DNA of 64,000 bases, taken from assembly GCA_900469475.1 (NCBI GenBank), contig UBXG01000012.1:62001-126000 (forward strand). Direction: 5' to 3'. Within the stretch, counting starts at the first letter, position 1. Every line of letters begins with the position of its first letter. The notes below the pieces were generated by a model that was not told where the DNA came from, did not search any database, and was given only the letters and a program-made list of their open reading frames with translations. Position numbers and translations under genes: made by a program. Shown here piece by piece: positions 26,067-34,079 of the stretch. Origin of the DNA: Hyphomicrobiales bacterium (GTDB lineage Bacteria > Pseudomonadota > Alphaproteobacteria > Rhizobiales > Rhizobiaceae).

Positions 26067-27452
26067 GTGGCAACCGAAGTTAGCAATGACGTGCCGGCAA
26101 AAGTGCCGGCACGTGGCATCTGGGGCTGGATGTTCTTCGACTGGGCGGCCCAGCCCTTCTTCACCGTCGTCACCACCTTCATCTTTGGCCCCTATTTCGT
26201 CGCGCGACTGACCGCTGATCCCGTTTCCGCCCAGACGACATGGAGCAATATGGCGACGATCTCCTCGGTGATCATTGCCATCCTCTCGCCGGTTCTCGGC
26301 TCGATTGCCGATCAATCCGGCGCCCGCAAGCCCTGGATCGCCTTCTTCGCCATCATCAAGATCGCAAGTCTCTTCTGCCTCTGGGGCGCAGCCCCCGGGT
26401 CGCCCGTCATCTATCCCGTGATCTTCATGATCCTCGCTTCGATCTCGGCCGAATTCTCCATTGTCTTCAACGATTCGATGATGCCACGGCTGGTGGGCAA
26501 GGACGATGTCGGCAGGCTGTCGAACGCCGCCTGGGGGCTCGGCTATCTCGGCGGCATGATCGTGCTGATCACCGTCGTGACCCTGCTCGCCGGTAATCCG
26601 CAGACCGGGAAGACCATTCTCGGCCTGACGCCGCTCTTCGGGCTTGATGCCACGCTCGGCGAGGATGCCCGCATCACCGGGCCGATCTCGGCCGTGTGGT
26701 ATTTCATCTTCATTCTGCCGATGTTCTTCTTCACGCCCGACGCCGCCCGTGGCCTGCCGCTTCGCGCTGCCGTTCGCTCGGGCCTGCGCGAGCTATCGGC
26801 GACCCTCGGCGAGCTGAAGCGCCGGCGCGGCATCAGCCTCTTCCTCATCGCCCGCATGATCTATCAGGATGGCGTCAACGGCCTGCTGATCCTCGGCGGC
26901 ACCTTTGCGGCCGGCATGTTCGGCTGGGCGACGATCGAGATCGGTATCTACGGCATCATCCTCAATATCATCGCCATATTCGGCTGCTTTGCCGCCGGCT
27001 ATGTCGATCGCTGGCTGGGCTCGAAGACGACAGTTGTCATCAGTCTGACGCTGCTGCTGGTCGCCACCTTCGGCATCATCTCTACAGGACCCGGCTTCAC
27101 GCTCTTCGGCCTCGTGCCTCTCTCGACCGTCAGCTCCGGCGGCCTGTTCGGCACCGCGGCGGAAAAAGCCTATATCGGCTACGGCCTGCTGATCGGCATC
27201 GCCTTCGGTCCCGTGCAGGCCTCCTCGCGTTCCTATCTCGCCCGCAGTGTCAGCCTCTCGGAGGCCGGCCGCTATTTTGGCATCTACGCGCTGTCAGGCC
27301 GCGCCACCAGCTTCATGGCGACCTTGTTCTTCTCGCTGGTGACTTATTGGAGCGGTTCGGCCCGCCTCGGCATGGCGACGCTCGTCATCTTTCTCGCCGG
27401 CGGATTGCTGCTTCTGCTGCCAACGCCCTATCCGGCTGATAAGGCGAAGTAG
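26067..27452 (+). CDS. MFS transporter, UMF1/Atg22-like family
   Basis: 461 residues from GTG at 26067, with AGGA six bases upstream. About 12 hydrophobic segments are present. The N-terminal GIWGWMFFDWAAQPFFTVVTTFIFGPYF is the hallmark of the UMF1 (vacuole effluxer Atg22-like) branch of the major facilitator superfamily, as are SAEFSIVFNDSMMPRLV and the FGPVQASSRSYLAR segment. Substrate is not known; relatives in yeast export amino acids from the vacuole. It starts 52 bases after the glutamate dehydrogenase gene on the same strand and may be cotranscribed, which would suit amino-acid transport, but this is inference. It is followed by a strong terminator. Confidence 0.85.
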   Translation: MATEVSNDVPAKVPARGIWGWMFFDWAAQPFFTVVTTFIFGPYFVARLTADPVSAQTTWSNMATISSVIIAILSPVLGSIADQSGARKPWIAFFAIIKIASLFCLWGAAPGSPVIYPVIFMILASISAEFSIVFNDSMMPRLVGKDDVGRLSNAAWGLGYLGGMIVLITVVTLLAGNPQTGKTILGLTPLFGLDATLGEDARITGPISAVWYFIFILPMFFFTPDAARGLPLRAAVRSGLRELSATLGELKRRRGISLFLIARMIYQDGVNGLLILGGTFAAGMFGWATIEIGIYGIILNIIAIFGCFAAGYVDRWLGSKTTVVISLTLLLVATFGIISTGPGFTLFGLVPLSTVSSGGLFGTAAEKAYIGYGLLIGIAFGPVQASSRSYLARSVSLSEAGRYFGIYALSGRATSFMATLFFSLVTYWSGSARLGMATLVIFLAGGLLLLLPTPYPADKAK

Positions 27453-27461
27453 TCAAAGAAA

Positions 27462-27487
27462 ATCCCGGCTGGTGAACCAGCCGGGAT
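27462..27487. terminator. Intrinsic terminator between the MFS gene and purH
   Basis: ATCCCGGCTGG, loop TGAA, then the complement gives an 11-base perfect stem. A-rich sequence precedes it and a T-run lies slightly downstream, so it can serve both convergent genes. Confidence 0.85.
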
Positions 27488-27518
27488 ATACAATTTTTCA
27501 ATGTGGTATATCCGCCGA

Positions 27519-29135
27519 TCAATGGCGGAAATGGCGCACGCCGGTGAAGACCATTGCGACATTGTGCTCGTTGGCCGCGTCGATCACTTCCTGGTCGCGC
27601 ATCGAGCCGCCGGGCTGGATGACGGCCGTAGCACCCGCCGCGATCGCCGAGAGCAGGCCGTCGGCAAAGGGCAGGAAGGCTTCGGAAGCGACGGCGGAGC
27701 CGCGCGTCAGCGGCTCGGCGAGCCCCATGGCCTTGGCGGCTTCCTCGGCCTTGATGGCGGCGATCCGGGCGGAATCGACACGGCTCATCTGCCCCGCGCC
27801 GATGCCGGCCGTCTGGCCGTCCTTGGCGTAAACAACGGCGTTCGACTTCACGTGCTTGGCGACGCGGAAGGCGAACTTCATGTCTTCCAGCTCCTGCGCC
27901 GTCGGCGCGCGCTTGGTGACAACCTTGAGCTCCATATCCTCGACCAGCGCGTTGTCGCGGTTCTGCACGAGCAGGCCGCCCGAGACGGTCTTGGCGGTAA
28001 GGCCAGCTGCGCGCGGATCGGGCAGGGCGCCGACCGAGAGGAGGCGGAGATTCGGCTTGCGGGCGATGATCGCCTTGGCTTCCTCGGTGACGTCAGGCGC
28101 AATGATGACCTCGGTGAAGAGCTTGACGATCTCTTCCGCCGTTGCGGCGTCGAGCAGGGTGTTCAGTGCGATGATGCCGCCGAAGGCAGAGGTGGAATCG
28201 CAGGCGAGCGCGCGCTTGTAGGCTTCCACGAGGCTCGGGCCGGTGGCGACGCCGCAAGGATTGGCATGCTTGATGATCGCGCAGGCCGGGCCTTTTTCCG
28301 GCAGGAATTCGGCGACGAGCTCATAGGCGGCGTCGGTGTCGTTGATGTTGTTGTAAGATAGTTGCTTGCCCTGGATGAGCGTTGCCGTGGAAACGCCGGG
28401 GCGGTTTTCGCCGGTCAGATAGAAAGCCGCCTTCTGGTGCGGGTTTTCGCCATAGCGCATTTCCTCGTGCAGAACCCCGCCGATGACGCGATGGCGTGGC
28501 GTGGCAATATCGAGCGCTTCGGCAAACCAGTTGGAGATCATCGCGTCATAGGCAGCGGTGCGGGCAAAGGCCTTGGCGGCCATGCGCTTGCGGAAATCAT
28601 AGGTCGTCTGGCCTGCATCGGCGGAAAGCTGTGCCAGCAGCTCGGTATAATCGGCGGGATCTGTGAGCGTCGTCACATAGGCATGGTTCTTGGCCGAAGC
28701 ACGGATCATCGCCGGGCCGCCAATGTCGATATTCTCCACCGTCGTCGGATAGTCGCCGCCGGCCTTGCGCACGTCCTCGAAGGGATAGAGGTTGATGACG
28801 GCAAGATCGATACCCTCGATACCGTGCTCCTTCATCGCAGCCTGATGCTCGGCATCGTCACGGATGGCCAGCAGGCCGCCATGCACCTTCGGATGCAGCG
28901 TCTTGACGCGGCCGTCCATGATCTCCGGAAAATTCGTCACTTCCGACACGTCGGTCACAGCAAGGCCAGCCGCAGCAATCGCCTTGTGTGTGCCGCCGGT
29001 CGACAGTAGGCGCACGCCCTGTTCGCTGAGCGCACGCGCCAACTCGACGATGCCAGTCTTGTCGAAAACGGACAGAAGTGCAGTTTTCACCTTCACCTTG
29101 TCGGGAGCGGGAATTTTCTTGGAAACGACGGCCAT
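27519..29135 (-). CDS. purH: Bifunctional AICAR formyltransferase / IMP cyclohydrolase
   Basis: 538 residues from the ATG at 29135, which has AGGAGA just upstream; a longer frame to 29222 is not supported. PurH catalyses the last two steps of de novo IMP synthesis. The N-terminal methylglyoxal-synthase-like domain (SVFDKTGIVELARAL, STGGTHKAI, RVKTLHPKVHGGLLA) is the cyclohydrolase. The C-terminal part has the formyltransferase segment IIKHANPCGVA and ends SMRDQEVIDAANEHNVAMVFTGVRHFRH. It is the last gene of the leftward htpX-rsmB-heparinase-purH order seen across Rhizobiaceae. Confidence 0.98.
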   Translation of the reverse strand: MAVVSKKIPAPDKVKVKTALLSVFDKTGIVELARALSEQGVRLLSTGGTHKAIAAAGLAVTDVSEVTNFPEIMDGRVKTLHPKVHGGLLAIRDDAEHQAAMKEHGIEGIDLAVINLYPFEDVRKAGGDYPTTVENIDIGGPAMIRASAKNHAYVTTLTDPADYTELLAQLSADAGQTTYDFRKRMAAKAFARTAAYDAMISNWFAEALDIATPRHRVIGGVLHEEMRYGENPHQKAAFYLTGENRPGVSTATLIQGKQLSYNNINDTDAAYELVAEFLPEKGPACAIIKHANPCGVATGPSLVEAYKRALACDSTSAFGGIIALNTLLDAATAEEIVKLFTEVIIAPDVTEEAKAIIARKPNLRLLSVGALPDPRAAGLTAKTVSGGLLVQNRDNALVEDMELKVVTKRAPTAQELEDMKFAFRVAKHVKSNAVVYAKDGQTAGIGAGQMSRVDSARIAAIKAEEAAKAMGLAEPLTRGSAVASEAFLPFADGLLSAIAAGATAVIQPGGSMRDQEVIDAANEHNVAMVFTGVRHFRH

Positions 29136-29231
29136 GGGCTTTCTCCTGTCTAGCATAGGGAGATGTGGCGTCCGGCAAAAAGGGCGCGGGACGGATAATG
29201 CCGCCCCGTTAGCATAGCTCACGCGCTTAGC

Positions 29232-30935
29232 CTATGGCCGATGCGATAAAAACCAGCGGATTTCCGGCTTTTCCGTGATCCGGAAGACGATCTCGAGCTG
29301 ATCGGAAGAGCGCATACCCGAGGGATCGGCAAAGAAGATATCCTCCGCCACAAGCACCTCATTGCCGGGCGAGGAGAAGACCCAGGTTTCTCCGTCCGGC
29401 GCGATCAGCAGCGCGGAATCCGTTTCCGTCTGCAAAAGGCTGATGGAAGGGTGGATATGGAAGCGGGCCGAAGCAATGCCCTCACCCTTCGGCTTGTTCT
29501 TCTTGCCCTCGGGCACGAAGAAGCGATCGCGGCCGGCGACGATCGTGCCGCTGGCATTGAGGCTGATTTCCCGCTCATGGACATAGCCGAAGGTGGAGAC
29601 ATAGCCATCATGCGCGGCGCGCACATAGTCGCGCCCGTCTTCGGTCTCGGCCCGCTCGACGATGACCTTCTTGATGCCGCTGACCATGATTGGCCCAAGC
29701 GATTTCGATTTGGAAAACTGGCAGGAGGAGGTGTCATTGAGCGTGACGGTGGAATGCGCCGCAGTCGCCCGCGCCGCCTGCATGAAGCGATCGCCTGCGA
29801 ATTCGGGCGCGCCGGAATTGATGATGAAGCGCGTCTTGCCCGACGACATCTCGAAGGAGAGGCAGCCGGCATGCGCAGTGCGGCTGAGATCCGTTGAAGC
29901 TGCAGCCCCGGCATCGATGATGACAACGGTCGAACCGGCCGCCAGCCGGTGATATCTGGTATGCGGCAGCGCCTTGAAGGCCTGACCGGCCGTCTCGTCA
30001 TAGCGCAGCACCGACATTAGCTCGTTGGCGAGCGTCGATGTCGCGCCGTTGAACAGGGCCAGATCGCCATCCTGGTGGCGGAAGAAGCGCAGTGCCGGAT
30101 ACATGCGATCGATGCCGGGGATCAGCCGCACCGGCACGTCGTGGCCGAGATTGACATAGGTCTGGCGCAGCGGCAGCAGATCGAGCAGCAGCTCCAGCGA
30201 TGCGCGCGGATTGCGGGAGATGTGGCCCCCATCCTGCAGGATCTGCCGGTCTATCTCCCGGTCGAGCGCCTGCCCCGCCCGCTTCAGCGTCAGCGAACTG
30301 CTCGGCATGGCGACCGAGGCCATGGCAAGCGCGATGCGCACACGAAACCGGGTGATGCCATCCGGTGACGACGCAACGGTCCGGCGCAGAAAGCGCACGT
30401 GGAAAACCAGCATGCGCATGAAGCGGCGATAGAAGCCGCTATCCGTGCCTTGCAAGAGCACGGGCGAATGCGACAGAAGCGCGATCAGGCGCTGCGCCGC
30501 TATATCGGGCGACCAGGCAAGGCCATGCAGCCGGCGGCCGTGAACGGCAATCCAATCGGTGAGGATCGATCGCGCCGCGGCTGAGGCCTGATCGCTCTTT
30601 TCCGCTCGCAAATGCCGCAGCCAGCGAAAATTGTGCAGTCGGGCGGCAAAGGCCAATGACGGCAATTCGAGTGAAAAAGGCGATTCGCCCTGTGTTTCCA
30701 AGACCCGTCCAGCCAGCAGGATGCGGCCGTTCAGAAGTTCTTCGACGAAAAAGGGATCGACGCTGCGCAGATCGGTGGGTGCCACGATCAGGCGTTCCGG
30801 CACACGCATCGTGTGGCGGGTGAGACGCAATCGCGTCAACGCCGCGCGGCGGGACATCCGCCGCCATGCTTCCCGCATATATGAACTCACAAAACCCTGC
30901 CGCAGAACTGCATATGTGCTTCTGCTTACTCTCAT
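29232..30935 (-). CDS. Heparinase II/III-like family protein
   Basis: 567 residues. The N-terminal half is alpha-helical (alpha/alpha-toroid pattern) and the C-terminal half from about residue 340 is the heparinase II/III-like beta-sandwich, with SFEMSSGKTRFIINSGAPEF, AHSTVTLNDTSSCQF and HDGYVSTFGYVHEREISL. These match the segments used to define the family, whose characterised members are polysaccharide lyases. No signal peptide is apparent, which is odd for a lyase of extracellular polysaccharide. The substrate is unknown. It lies 96 bases upstream of purH and 92 bases after rsmB in a conserved rhizobial neighbourhood. Confidence 0.85.
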   Translation of the reverse strand: MRVSRSTYAVLRQGFVSSYMREAWRRMSRRAALTRLRLTRHTMRVPERLIVAPTDLRSVDPFFVEELLNGRILLAGRVLETQGESPFSLELPSLAFAARLHNFRWLRHLRAEKSDQASAAARSILTDWIAVHGRRLHGLAWSPDIAAQRLIALLSHSPVLLQGTDSGFYRRFMRMLVFHVRFLRRTVASSPDGITRFRVRIALAMASVAMPSSSLTLKRAGQALDREIDRQILQDGGHISRNPRASLELLLDLLPLRQTYVNLGHDVPVRLIPGIDRMYPALRFFRHQDGDLALFNGATSTLANELMSVLRYDETAGQAFKALPHTRYHRLAAGSTVVIIDAGAAASTDLSRTAHAGCLSFEMSSGKTRFIINSGAPEFAGDRFMQAARATAAHSTVTLNDTSSCQFSKSKSLGPIMVSGIKKVIVERAETEDGRDYVRAAHDGYVSTFGYVHEREISLNASGTIVAGRDRFFVPEGKKNKPKGEGIASARFHIHPSISLLQTETDSALLIAPDGETWVFSSPGNEVLVAEDIFFADPSGMRSSDQLEIVFRITEKPEIRWFLSHRP

Positions 30936-31027
30936 TGGCCGTGGTTAAAAAGAGGTTACAAATATATCAATTAGGGACATATTCGCCCGTTTTTTAACCG
31001 CCCGGTAAAAACGATTCGAGGTGGAGA

Positions 31028-32437
31028 TTAATAGGTGCGGCGAAGCACGACGGCAAAGAAGCCATCGAGACCGGAAGCAAAGCCATCAGAAAGCGGCAGC
31101 ATGTCCGGCGTGGTGCGGAAGGCGCCAAGCGGCGATATCGCCGCTTCCAGACCCGGCCAATCGCCCGCTGCGACCGGAACTCGTTCGACATTCTGCGTGT
31201 CTGCCAGCAGACGCGCGACCAGATCCTCACCCTCTTCGGGATCGAGCGAGCAGTTGGAAAACACGACTATGCCGCCCGGCTTGACCAATGTCAGGGCATG
31301 GCGAAGCAGGCGCTCCTGCAGGGCGGCGAGCTTGGCGATATCCTCCGGCCCCTTGGTCCAGAGCACGTCCGGATGGCGGCGCGTCGTTCCTGTCGAGGAG
31401 CAGGGAGCGTCGAGCAGAGCGGCGTCGAAAAGCTCTTCGGGCTGGTATTTGCTCATATCGGCAACGACGGTTTCGGCCTCGAAGCCTAGGCGCGTCAGAT
31501 TGCCGGACAGTCTCTTCAGGCGATTGGCGGATTGATCGAGAGCCGTCACCTTGGCGCCGGCGAGAATGAGCTGCGCCGTCTTGCCGCCGGGCGCTGCGCA
31601 GAGATCCACCACGCGCTTGCCGACCAGCGAACCGAAGAGCTTTGCCGGAATGCTGGCGGCAGCATCCTGAACCCACCACTCGCCGTCATCGAAACCCTCC
31701 AGCGAGGGAATGGACCCTTCGAACGCGGCAAGCCTTACCCCCCCGGTCGGCAGCACTACGCCATTCAGGCGTTTTGCCCAGCCCTCAGGATCGGACTTGA
31801 CCGTGAGGTCGATCGCCGCCGGCTCGAGCTGCGTGTCGGAGATCCTGAGCGCCGCAGGGCCGCCATAGGCAGCTTCCAGGCGGGAAAGGAACCAGGCCGG
31901 CATAGCCGGTACCTTCGCAACGTGCTCGAGAATCTTCTGCTTCTCGCGGCCAATGCGGCGGAGGATCGCGTTGACCAGTTTGGCGAAGCGGCGGTTGCGG
32001 GGATCGCGGTTGGCCTGCTCAACGGCAAGATCGACGGCGGAATGATCCGGCACGTCGAGATAGAGGATCTGCGTCGCGCCGACGACGAGCACATGATGCA
32101 GCGCGCGGGCGCCTTCCGGCAGGGGCGAATCCAGCAGCGAGGAGATCGCCGCCTCGATGCGCGGCAGGTGGCGCAGCGCGCTGTTCAAGATCGCCCGCAC
32201 CAGCGCACGGTCGCCATCACTGAGCGTCGTATAGGCGGCGCTGCCGCCTTCGACATCCAGCATGCCGTCGAGCGAGGTTTTGCGGTCAAGCACGGCTCCC
32301 AGGATCTTCGACGCAGCCGCGCGGGCCGCAAGGCCCGGCTTCGGCGGAGACGTATCAGGCTGTCGCGTTGGCTGCGGCGGCTTGCCCGAGCGTTTTCCGT
32401 CTCTGTTGGAAGCGTTGTTTTTCGTGTCAGAACTCAA
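31028..32437 (-). CDS. rsmB: 16S rRNA cytosine-C5 methyltransferase, RsmB type
   Basis: 469 residues from a TTG at 32437. It has an N-terminal NusB-like RNA-binding domain (AARAAASKILGAVLDRKTSLDGML) and a C-terminal Rossmann methyltransferase. SAM motifs are VVDLCAAPGGKTAQL and ALDQSANRLKRL; the catalytic cysteines are in DAPCSSTGTTRRHPD and FSNCSLDPEEGEDL. The family methylates C967 of 16S rRNA. No ATG precedes the conserved N-terminal region, and the TTG overlaps the htpX stop as TTGA, so translational coupling to htpX is likely. The N-terminal 35 residues are basic and low-complexity. Confidence 0.92.
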   Translation of the reverse strand: MSSDTKNNASNRDGKRSGKPPQPTRQPDTSPPKPGLAARAAASKILGAVLDRKTSLDGMLDVEGGSAAYTTLSDGDRALVRAILNSALRHLPRIEAAISSLLDSPLPEGARALHHVLVVGATQILYLDVPDHSAVDLAVEQANRDPRNRRFAKLVNAILRRIGREKQKILEHVAKVPAMPAWFLSRLEAAYGGPAALRISDTQLEPAAIDLTVKSDPEGWAKRLNGVVLPTGGVRLAAFEGSIPSLEGFDDGEWWVQDAAASIPAKLFGSLVGKRVVDLCAAPGGKTAQLILAGAKVTALDQSANRLKRLSGNLTRLGFEAETVVADMSKYQPEELFDAALLDAPCSSTGTTRRHPDVLWTKGPEDIAKLAALQERLLRHALTLVKPGGIVVFSNCSLDPEEGEDLVARLLADTQNVERVPVAAGDWPGLEAAISPLGAFRTTPDMLPLSDGFASGLDGFFAVVLRRTY

Positions 32438-33432
32438 GACCAGGGACCCTTCGGCGGTTGCGAACCACCGCGACCCGTATTCGGCACGGAGCGCGATTTG
32501 CGCCCCGGATTAGCAGCGAAGGACCGTCCCGTCGAGGCAAAGTCGGAAGATGGGCCAGAAGACGGCGTCATCGGGGAGCCGCTGCCGCCGCCGTAACGGG
32601 CCAGTTCATGCAGCGCGGCGATGCGGTTTTCCGTGTTCGGGTGGGTGGAAAACAGGTTGTCCATGCGCTCGCCGGAGAGCGGATTGATGATGAACATATG
32701 CGCGGTCGCCGGATGGCCTTCGGCCTCTTCGTTCGGAATATGCGCCGCACCGCGGGCGATCTTGCCGAGGGCGGAGGCGAGCCAGAGCGGATTGCCGCAG
32801 ATTTCGGCGCCGCGGCGGTCGGCCGAATATTCGCGCGTCCGGCTGATCGCCATCTGCACCAGCATGGCAGCCAGAGGGGCGACGATCATGGCGACGAGAA
32901 CACCGACCATGCCGAGCGGATTGTTGTTGTCGCGACGGCCGCCGAAGAAGAAAGCAAAGTTGCCAAGCATCGAGATGGCGCCGGCAAGGGTCGCGGTGAT
33001 CGTCATGGTCAGCGTGTCGCGGTTCTGGACGTGGGCGAGCTCGTGGGCCATCACGCCGGCCACTTCCTCCGGTGTCAGCGCGTGCAGCAGGCCGGTGGAA
33101 GCGGCAACGGCGGCGTTTTCCGGATTGCGGCCTGTCGCGAAAGCATTCGGCTGCGGACTGTCATAGAGATAGACCTTCGGCATCGGCAGGCCGGCATTGC
33201 GGGCGAGATCTCGGACGATACGGTAGAATTCCGGCGCGCTGCGCTCGTCTACCTCCTGCGCTCCGTAGGTGGAGAGCACCATCCGGTCCGAATTCCAGTA
33301 GGAAAAGAAATTCATGCCAGCGGCGGCGACCAATGCGATCAGCATGCCCGATTGACCGCCGATCAGATAGCCGACGCCCATGAACAGGGCGGTCATGAAG
33401 GCAAGCAGCATCGCGGTACGCATGAGATTCAT
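32434..33432 (-). CDS. htpX: Membrane zinc metalloprotease HtpX
   Basis: 332 residues from the ATG at 33432, with GGAGA about nine bases upstream. HtpX is an inner-membrane protease that degrades damaged membrane proteins. Two N-terminal membrane segments (MLLAFMTALFMGVGYLIGG and MLIALVAAAGMNFFSYW) precede the zinc motif HELAH in GVMAHELAHVQNRDTL at about residue 130, and two more hydrophobic segments follow. The third zinc ligand is expected in REYSADRRGAE. The C-terminal tail is proline- and serine-rich. The extra frame back to 33546 runs into a repeat element. It is divergent from sdhAF4. Confidence 0.95.
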   Translation of the reverse strand: MNLMRTAMLLAFMTALFMGVGYLIGGQSGMLIALVAAAGMNFFSYWNSDRMVLSTYGAQEVDERSAPEFYRIVRDLARNAGLPMPKVYLYDSPQPNAFATGRNPENAAVAASTGLLHALTPEEVAGVMAHELAHVQNRDTLTMTITATLAGAISMLGNFAFFFGGRRDNNNPLGMVGVLVAMIVAPLAAMLVQMAISRTREYSADRRGAEICGNPLWLASALGKIARGAAHIPNEEAEGHPATAHMFIINPLSGERMDNLFSTHPNTENRIAALHELARYGGGSGSPMTPSSGPSSDFASTGRSFAANPGRKSRSVPNTGRGGSQPPKGPWS

Positions 33433-33491
33433 CGAAAGGTCTCCAACACATCTGGCGTCCGAACCTTTTTCTTTGCGGCCGGACGCGCCGG

Positions 33492-33605
33492 AGACGGATG
33501 ATTTCAGGTCTCTTCGACCTGAAATCTGAATCCGCTCCGGAATCAAAAAAAGCAGAGCATGATGTTATCCGAAAACCGTTCACACTTTTCGGCATCATGC
33601 TCTAT
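33492..33605. repeat. Mosaic intergenic repeat, copy 1 (RIME-like)
   Basis: This element, on the minus strand, aligns over about 110 bases with the plus strand of 48675-48787. Shared blocks include AGAGC(A/G)TGATGCCGAAAAG, CGGTTTTCG, CATCATGCTCT and GAGCGGATTC. It consists of consecutive inverted repeats, like the Rhizobium-specific intergenic mosaic elements described earlier in rhizobia. It lies between htpX and sdhAF4. Confidence 0.85.
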
Positions 33606-33654
33606 GATTTGGCTATTCCTCCGCCTAATTCAACGGTTCCGGACCGATCAGATC

Positions 33655-33882
33655 ATGCAGACAGCCGATAACGACAATAAACTCGACACCGAAACCGGTG
33701 AAATCACGCGCAAGCCGCTCTCGCCTGCGGCCAAGCGAGCGCTCGCCGAAGCTGAGGAACGCCGCAAGGCGCAGGAAGCTCAAGCACAGGCCGAACTTCC
33801 CCCCGAAATCGGCGGCCGCGGCGGCGCCGACCCCGCCCGCTTCGGCGATTGGGAGATCAACGGCCGGGCGATCGATTTTTGA
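33655..33882 (+). CDS. Succinate dehydrogenase assembly factor 4-like protein (DUF1674)
   Basis: 75 residues from the ATG at 33655. The C-terminal block EIGGRGGADPARFGDWEINGRAIDF is the DUF1674/SdhAF4 signature; in eukaryotes this factor protects the flavinated SdhA subunit before complex II assembly. The middle is an alanine-rich basic helix (KRALAEAEERRKAQEAQAQAE). The small size and C-terminal motif match the family. A longer frame to 33559 runs through a repeat element and is rejected. It is divergent from htpX and converges with acs. Confidence 0.87.
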   Translation: MQTADNDNKLDTETGEITRKPLSPAAKRALAEAEERRKAQEAQAQAELPPEIGGRGGADPARFGDWEINGRAIDF

Positions 33883-33996
33883 GATCTCGCTTGGGTAATT
33901 ACCGTGCCTGAAGTGGGCCGGCGATTGCAAGAGCGTGGGTCTTTTCTGGCTGAGATAGTACTACTAAAGTCAGAGCGTCCCTGCCTACCCTCCCTT

Positions 33997-34065
33997 GCAA
34001 AATCTAGCACTTAGCCTTCCGGCTAAATGCTGATTTTGCTATCCCGCCCGCTGGGGGCGGGATAG
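33997..34065. terminator. Two hairpins between sdhAF4 and acs
   Basis: The first hairpin (33997-34039) has arms around CACTTAGCC/GGCTAAATG with A- and T-rich flanks. The second (34039-34065) is CTATCCCGCCC, loop GCTGG, GGGCGGGATAG. Both sit at the convergence of sdhAF4 and acs. Confidence 0.75.
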
Positions 34066-34079
34066 AGCGAAGGCTCGAC

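Noticed and set aside
27847..27856. TTCACGTGCT inside purH, a possible parS core.
   Set aside because: Only the CACGTG centre is palindromic; the outer arms do not match the parS consensus.
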